Shown here piece by piece: positions 61,001 through 64,000 of a stretch of 64,000 nucleotides of DNA (position 1 is its first letter; the number at the start of each line of letters is the position of its first letter). The notes beneath the pieces were generated by a model. It had not been told where the DNA came from. It worked only from the letters and a program-made list of their open reading frames with translations, and did no database searches. The stretch is from contig NZ_JADGEW010000015.1 in assembly GCF_016744155.1 (NCBI RefSeq), forward strand, positions 1-64,000, in the 5' to 3' direction. The position numbers and the translations under genes are program-made. This stretch comes from Amphritea sp. GTDB taxonomy: Bacteria; Pseudomonadota; Gammaproteobacteria; Pseudomonadales; Balneatricaceae.

Positions 61001-62606
61001 CGGAGAAAACAAAAATGGCTCCGGGGGATGACTCTAAGCCCTGTCCAGTAAATACTGATGATTCAGTTTGCTGTCCCGTTGTGTTTATAAAACCTTGTAG
61101 CTTCGAGTAAGCTTCATCACTGTTCTTTGCGTAAAGCAAAGCGGTGTCTGAATGGCGCTCTTTACTTGTATTGTAATTCCAGGCGAGATCATACACAGAG
61201 AGACCTTTCTCTGTTTTGATATACTGAGCCAAGCAAGTTGCATTCGCTTTCAGGGCCTCTTTACTTCGACCACTGATGACTATTGGAAGGCTCTGTTCGG
61301 GTGATAGTGATGGAAGCACCTTCAGAGGACTAGCTGGGCCACTTTGAAGGATTATATGGGCATTGGAACCGCCGAACCCAAAGGAATTAATGCCTATGTT
61401 GAGAGGGCCTTCTTGCTTTAATGGCAGTAATTTATCAACCACCTGGATATTCCAATCCTTAAATTTAATATCCGGGTTTGGCGTTTTCATGCTGATTGTA
61501 GCTGGTACAGCGCGGTGTTTAAGTATCAGTAGTGCCTTTACCAAACTGGCTACACCAGAAGCAGGCTCCAGGTGTCCTAGATTACTTTTAACTGAACCGA
61601 TAGGTAGTGGGAACTTTCGTTTTTTACCTAGAGCATTACCGATTGCCAGGGTTTCAATAGGGTCACCAACAGGTGTTCCTGTTCCATGAGCCTCAAGGTA
61701 ATCAATATCATCAGCGGTGATGCCTGCTTTTAGGCAAGTTTGTTCCATCAGCCGAGCCTGGCTATGGCATGACGGGATAGTAATACCTGATTTGTGGCCG
61801 TCGGTATTTACTGAAGATGCTGCCACCACTGCGTGGATGGTATCGCCGTCCTGAACAGCAAGATCATAGTCTTTAAGCAGAAATACACCGCCGCCCTCTG
61901 ATCGAACATAACCATTGGCCGATTTGTCGAATACCTTACAACGACCTTCTGGAGACAGCATTGTTGCTTTCGAAAAAATGATAAAGCCAAACGGGTGAAG
62001 GTGCAGGCTGATGCCACCAGTCAGAGCTGTGGTTACTTCACCGCTGAGGATTGACTGGCAAGCTTGATGGAAGGCTACCATAGAAGATGAGCAGGCTGTA
62101 TCCATAGAGATACTGGGGCCGGTTAAATCAAAGCTATAGGATATTCTGTTTGAAGCAATGCTGGTGGTGTTACCGGTTGCTGTAGATGCATTTATGCTGC
62201 AAAGATCATCAGACATCCGGTTGCCGTAATCGAGGCTAGAAATACCAAAAAAGACACCGCAATCAGACTGTTTCAAAGATGATGCTTTAATACCTGCGTG
62301 CTCTATAGCTTCCCAGGTCATTTCAAGTAAATAACGTTGCTGTGGATCGATTACAGCAGCTTCTCGTGGAGAAATACCAAAAAAGTCAGCGTCAAAACCA
62401 GATATATCACCTAGAGATCCTGCCTTGAAGGTGTAGCTACTACCAGGATGGTTTTGATCAGGATGAAGGTGGTTATCAAATGACCAGCGAGATGACTCTA
62501 CTTCAGTGATTAGGTCTTTTTCGTCAACCAGATCTTGCCAGAACGAGTTTGTAGTGGTTTGTGGCAGGCGAAAAGAGAAACCTACGAGAGCAACGCGTCT
62601 ATCCAT
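55038..62606 (-). CDS. Type I polyketide/fatty acid synthase KS-AT-DH-(psiMT)-ER-KR-ACP, RkpA-like
   Basis: A 2522-residue, highly reducing, single-module synthase. KS is about 3-425 (Cys172 in DTACSSS, HGTGT, NLGHLE). AT is about 535-850 (Ser622 in GHSVGE; YAFHS, suggesting malonyl). DH is about 895-1165 (His922 in ADHKVGDSVVFPG, Asp1086 in HPGIFDSA). A degenerate methyltransferase lies at about 1280-1600: LEVASSQVHFG lacks the SAM glycine loop. ER is about 1760-2090 (HGAAGGVGIAAIQIA), KR about 2115-2300 (GGLGGFG, Tyr2268) and ACP about 2395-2470 (Ser2432 in GMDSLMG). A 50-residue tail follows with no thioesterase. A complete reductive loop predicts a saturated chain, probably built iteratively. 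Release likely uses the coupled oxoamine synthase. Confidence 0.93.
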   Translation of the reverse strand: MDRRVALVGFSFRLPQTTTNSFWQDLVDEKDLITEVESSRWSFDNHLHPDQNHPGSSYTFKAGSLGDISGFDADFFGISPREAAVIDPQQRYLLEMTWEAIEHAGIKASSLKQSDCGVFFGISSLDYGNRMSDDLCSINASTATGNTTSIASNRISYSFDLTGPSISMDTACSSSMVAFHQACQSILSGEVTTALTGGISLHLHPFGFIIFSKATMLSPEGRCKVFDKSANGYVRSEGGGVFLLKDYDLAVQDGDTIHAVVAASSVNTDGHKSGITIPSCHSQARLMEQTCLKAGITADDIDYLEAHGTGTPVGDPIETLAIGNALGKKRKFPLPIGSVKSNLGHLEPASGVASLVKALLILKHRAVPATISMKTPNPDIKFKDWNIQVVDKLLPLKQEGPLNIGINSFGFGGSNAHIILQSGPASPLKVLPSLSPEQSLPIVISGRSKEALKANATCLAQYIKTEKGLSVYDLAWNYNTSKERHSDTALLYAKNSDEAYSKLQGFINTTGQQTESSVFTGQGLESSPGAIFVFSGNGCQWETMGKSLLDSSEIFRQSVTEVDRLFSQHADFSLLKEIKGHNGDNRFEYTEIAQPALFAIQVGITDYLKHQGITPVAVMGHSVGEVAAAWASGALTLADAVKVIYFRSLLQGTTKGTGAMTAAGLSQDQAELLLQEPCFNEVELAGINSFKGVTLAGNPGQLEQLETKLQQDNVFNLRLPLDYAFHSLAMNPIESELIRTLKGLSPSSTTIPFISTITGKQVTGEELTSEYWWENIRKPVLFCQALNTLLKEGNNFFIEVGAHPVLRSYLNDQIRQHNVTAQIIPTLRRNQDSIEELQKCAAAAIMAGAVDLQHWFPKPGNRLELPLYAFQRERHWLPITIESHQLLQRDSVHPLLGAKLPLQPLLWENQIDTALFPWLADHKVGDSVVFPGAGFVELALNAAAYFHPNETIEVESLEILSPLILEQNQSKVIQTDTDPVTGDISIASRSHTLSQEWSSNCKARATHQSTGVTLERTAPIIPLREADFNGESHLKLTQSAGLQYGPAFSAVELGWYNENQVLAKLTCPACLHQQTDKFILHPGIFDSAIQLVVHFLRNELEENSGTAFIPVRFGRIAIRRNTTNQPTLACLQLLRKSPHSLLTRMELFDDQGVCIAVMEDIRFKSVRLHKSEHHKLAFLNYHLTPVNSTALADTSLNSQLQQQIITAGLQQTEAANRFSNEVEPLLENLVFHTLHETLQQIQGELGTLDVKDLEVLQLKNPDLASLCQQVIKHASDLQIIALKDSIYQIDTEWQDSEIDSSLIWNTLVREYPDHFSLTNLAGRCSLTLADKMLGQAKNKALEPEEIYSRLFHDLSNQTSYSYITEGLNKLLNLQQSSLPTGGRLRILEVASSQVHFGHSICNQIDFGICDYSFASNNIAAIEDYKHLNERYPFSSCIELDNLDSTSTNISEQKFQLVLISLDSHRIQDNLKLLQQVSPLLSAGASILIYGMKPIFWLDFCLGDNPAWWSEEQQSQVSAEQWKATLAQYKFTQLTTLSEELPDSGFFLISACKPEDIHLEKESSDQKHWLITSSNSDKELLLIDQLVNTGFSITVIPPTDRPTLEQQLRTLKDNGTAVTDIIDLNLFGLNADPLHNQTARCLSATNTSMAIEQSGSDATLWLLTEGVGATIPSDQVVPWEVSQLSPADAALWGFGRTLMNESITHDTHLVDLPLGFDNSAIKALTDALTSESDEHELFITPQGACFAPRLRFENEPGAIKLPTDDETISLGFEFPGQLRNLEWQASPSKAITDKEVEIEVVATGLNFRDIMYALGMLSDEAIENGFAGASLGLEFSGRIIKTGKEVTEFSIGDSVVGFGSSCFSNRLIAAETAIAPMPEGLSFEGAATIPTTFLTVYYALHHLARIQPGEKVLIHGAAGGVGIAAIQIAQWLGADIYATVGSDEKRAFIELLGVNPEQIYNSRALTFGEEILRDSTDGKGVDVVLNSLSGEAINQNLRVLKPFGRFLELGKRDFYENTHIGLRPFRNNISYFGIDADQLQQELPELAAKLFSELMELFRSGTLFPLPYTEFNSDQVVNAFRYMQQAKQIGKVIVTYDKGINADQLSADKTQENNLQLSPDGTYLITGGLGGFGLKTAQWLVEKGAKHLLLVSRRGAQSEEAQDFLQQCEIKKISVRAEACDVSNREALSEIIKLCDHELPPLKGVIHAATVINDSLIRNLDQEQIKASLAAKLCGAQHLDELTRPLDLDIFVLFSSVTTLLGNPGQAAYVAANHWLEALSSTRKKLDLPATCVRWGAIDDVGFLARNEEIKDALQNRLGGSALNSVAGLSILEQMIVNDSPSLGVMELDWHTLSRFLPTSSHNKFREINLVVGESEKNEEDALDLKAMMLEMSEPEFNDAILEILTIELSEILMIPAVKIDPNKSIYDMGMDSLMGVELMTALEARMGIQVPVMALTETPMLSQLTTKIISLVKQDEKEIEVTHDDKSIRHLASQHGIETNSVQSEDILNNVKLKSSHQRIDN

Positions 62607-62795
62607 TTAAGCAGTGCATCCATTCAGTATATATAAATTGCCTATTCTAAATGAAATGTATGGGCGGTATAAGAGGTTTTATATAAATAGCGTATTAAAG
62701 AATACGTATTGGTTTACGCAGATGGTTATTATTCTGTTAGTGTGATTTTTGAAACGATAAGTGAAAATTTTGATTGATAGGTCAGATCATTAATA
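62607..62795. promoter_or_regulatory. Divergent promoter region between the synthase operon and the P450 gene
   Basis: The 189-base, A/T-rich gap separates the minus-strand synthase operon from the + strand P450 gene, so it must hold both starts unless one is transcribed from elsewhere. A TATACT-like -10 for the minus strand is visible around 62635-62645 but has no clear -35. I cannot place a + strand promoter with confidence. Confidence 0.45.
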
Positions 62796-64000
62796 ATGGA
62801 CATAATTAAACCACTGTTTGTCCCTGTAGCGACGCCTCGGCCTAAGTATTTTGGGCTTTCGCCAATAAATATACTAGGTGTTCGACGGAATATGTTGTCC
62901 GTGTGGGCTGATAAGGCATATAAAGCCCGATCGTTATCCTTTAGTTTGCTAAATCAGAAGTATTTTCTATGTAATTCACCCGATACAGTTCGAAGAGTGT
63001 TTCTGGATCGTCACGATATTTACGATAAAAAAAGCCCGCAGATGCGACATGCCCTGGAGCCATTGTTAGGTGACGGTTTGTTCGTAAGTGATGGTGAACT
63101 TTGGCGAGAACGGCGCAAAGCCTGTTCTCCGCCCTTCGAAAGTTCCTTTTTACCGGGGTTTTCGGCGATTATGTCAGGATCTGCCGAGGCGATGGCAAAT
63201 GATTGGATGAGCTTGCCGGATGGTAGCTCAGTCGATGTTTTAAATGAGATGGCCCGGCTGACGGCTCAAATAATTGGGCGGACTGTATTTGGTGATGATG
63301 TCTCCGATGCGGATGCCGCTAAAGTCGTTAATGGTTTTAGTGTGTATCAAAAGACCATAAATCAGCTCGATTATGCGGATACTTTTGGCTTGCCTTTTTT
63401 ACGTGGTTTGTACAATCCTTTGCGGCGTAAGAAAGCGGCTAAGGCCACTGCAGAAGTTCATGAAGTAATTGATCAGATAATCGAACGTTATAAGCAGGGA
63501 GAGAAACCAGACCGATTGACGCTGTTATCGGTACTGTTGGATGGAGATAGTTCATCTTCTGGACGTGGCGGTTGCCCGTTGAATGCTGAAGCAGCGCGAA
63601 ACGAAGCGATTGTTATGTTTATGGCGGGACATGAGACAACGGCTAATGCGCTGGCCTGGGCTTGGTATTTGATTGATGGGTGTGAGCGGTCTAGAAATAA
63701 AATGTATGCTGAAATCGACGAGGTTTTGCAAGGCCGAACACCGACACTTGAAGATGTCGCTAATCTACCGTTTACACGGGCTGTATTCGAAGAGACACTG
63801 CGTTTATATCCTCCTGTGCCTTTGCTCAGCAGGCAAGCCAGAGAAGAGGATGAGATTAGAGGAACAAAGATTGAGCCCGGTACCATTATGTTAGCGCTTC
63901 CCTGGTTGCTACATCGTCATGAAAAAGAGTGGGATAACCCCGATGCATTTCATCCTGAGCGATTTTTGCCTGGAGTGCCGCGGCCAGATAAATTCTTGTA
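62796..64000 (+). CDS. Cytochrome P450 (partial, runs off the window)
   Basis: An open frame from the ATG at 62796 continues to the end of the window (401 codons seen). The product is a P450 monooxygenase: WRERRKACSPPF (C-helix region), the I-helix oxygen-activation motif AGHETT near residue 276, the ExxR motif in EETLRLYPP near 332, and FHPERF close to the window end. The haem-binding Cys is expected just beyond base 64000. No signal peptide or membrane anchor is evident. It is divergent from the synthase operon; a role in hydroxylating the lipid product is inferred from position. Confidence 0.92.
   Translation, partial: MDIIKPLFVPVATPRPKYFGLSPINILGVRRNMLSVWADKAYKARSLSFSLLNQKYFLCNSPDTVRRVFLDRHDIYDKKSPQMRHALEPLLGDGLFVSDGELWRERRKACSPPFESSFLPGFSAIMSGSAEAMANDWMSLPDGSSVDVLNEMARLTAQIIGRTVFGDDVSDADAAKVVNGFSVYQKTINQLDYADTFGLPFLRGLYNPLRRKKAAKATAEVHEVIDQIIERYKQGEKPDRLTLLSVLLDGDSSSSGRGGCPLNAEAARNEAIVMFMAGHETTANALAWAWYLIDGCERSRNKMYAEIDEVLQGRTPTLEDVANLPFTRAVFEETLRLYPPVPLLSRQAREEDEIRGTKIEPGTIMLALPWLLHRHEKEWDNPDAFHPERFLPGVPRPDKFL

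Noticed and set aside
62660-62675. GGCGGTAT, similar to the ops/JUMPStart core
   Set aside because: The core is GGCGGTAG followed by CGT; this match is imperfect, is isolated, and is not placed before the capsule operon.

Overview
The window is a chromosomal segment of a Gram-negative gammaproteobacterium, probably a marine Oceanospirillales/Pseudomonadales-type organism. The evidence is the gene order tsf-pyrH-frr-uppS-cdsA-rseP-bamA-skp-lpxD-fabZ-lpxA-lpxB-rnhB-dnaE-accA-tilS-pyrG-eno-ftsB-truD-surE-pcm-DUF368-nlpD-rpoS, with mutS convergent. Genus cannot be fixed from sequence alone. I see no rRNA, tRNA, insertion sequence, phage gene or CRISPR array.

1-26.4 kb: conserved core, nearly all on the + strand and tightly packed. 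It covers translation and nucleotide supply (tsf, frr, pyrH, pyrG, tilS, truD), undecaprenyl and phospholipid precursors (uppS, cdsA, accA, fabZ), lipid A (lpxD, lpxA, lpxB), outer-membrane assembly and envelope stress (rseP, bamA, skp), replication and repair (rnhB, dnaE) and stationary phase (surE, pcm, nlpD, rpoS). The MEP isoprenoid genes that relatives keep inside these runs are missing: dxr at frr-uppS or cdsA-rseP, and ispD/ispF between ftsB and truD. The joins are only nucleotides long or overlap. 26.4-29.0 kb: mutS on the minus strand, facing rpoS across a bidirectional terminator.

29.0-51.5 kb: an ABC-transporter-dependent (kps, group 2/3-like) capsule locus on the + strand. It starts with a promoter-bearing gap and a small lipoprotein gene. 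Next comes the export module kpsD-like, kpsM, kpsT, kpsE. A serotype-specific, visibly A/T-richer block follows: two coiled-coil proteins, a BNR-4 propeller protein resembling polysaccharide lyases, an O-acetyltransferase and several large glycosyltransferases, two of them GT2-GT4 fusions. The + strand run ends with a GT4-like protein and the two-domain Kdo transferase KpsC.

51.6-64.0 kb: the most interesting part. A + strand short-chain dehydrogenase converges on a minus-strand operon that encodes, in transcription order, a 2522-residue type I polyketide/fatty-acid synthase (KS-AT-DH-degenerate MT-ER-KR-ACP, no thioesterase), an alpha-oxoamine synthase and the Kdo transferase KpsS. A cytochrome P450 is divergent from the synthase and runs off the window. 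The enzyme set parallels the Sinorhizobium rkpA/rkpG/rkpH genes needed for K-antigen, and by logic the fungal fumonisin PKS-Fum8-Fum13 set. I infer that a reduced polyketide chain is released by decarboxylative condensation with an amino acid, reduced to a sphingoid-like amino alcohol, possibly hydroxylated, and used as lipid acceptor or anchor for the KpsS/KpsC poly-Kdo linker and capsule.
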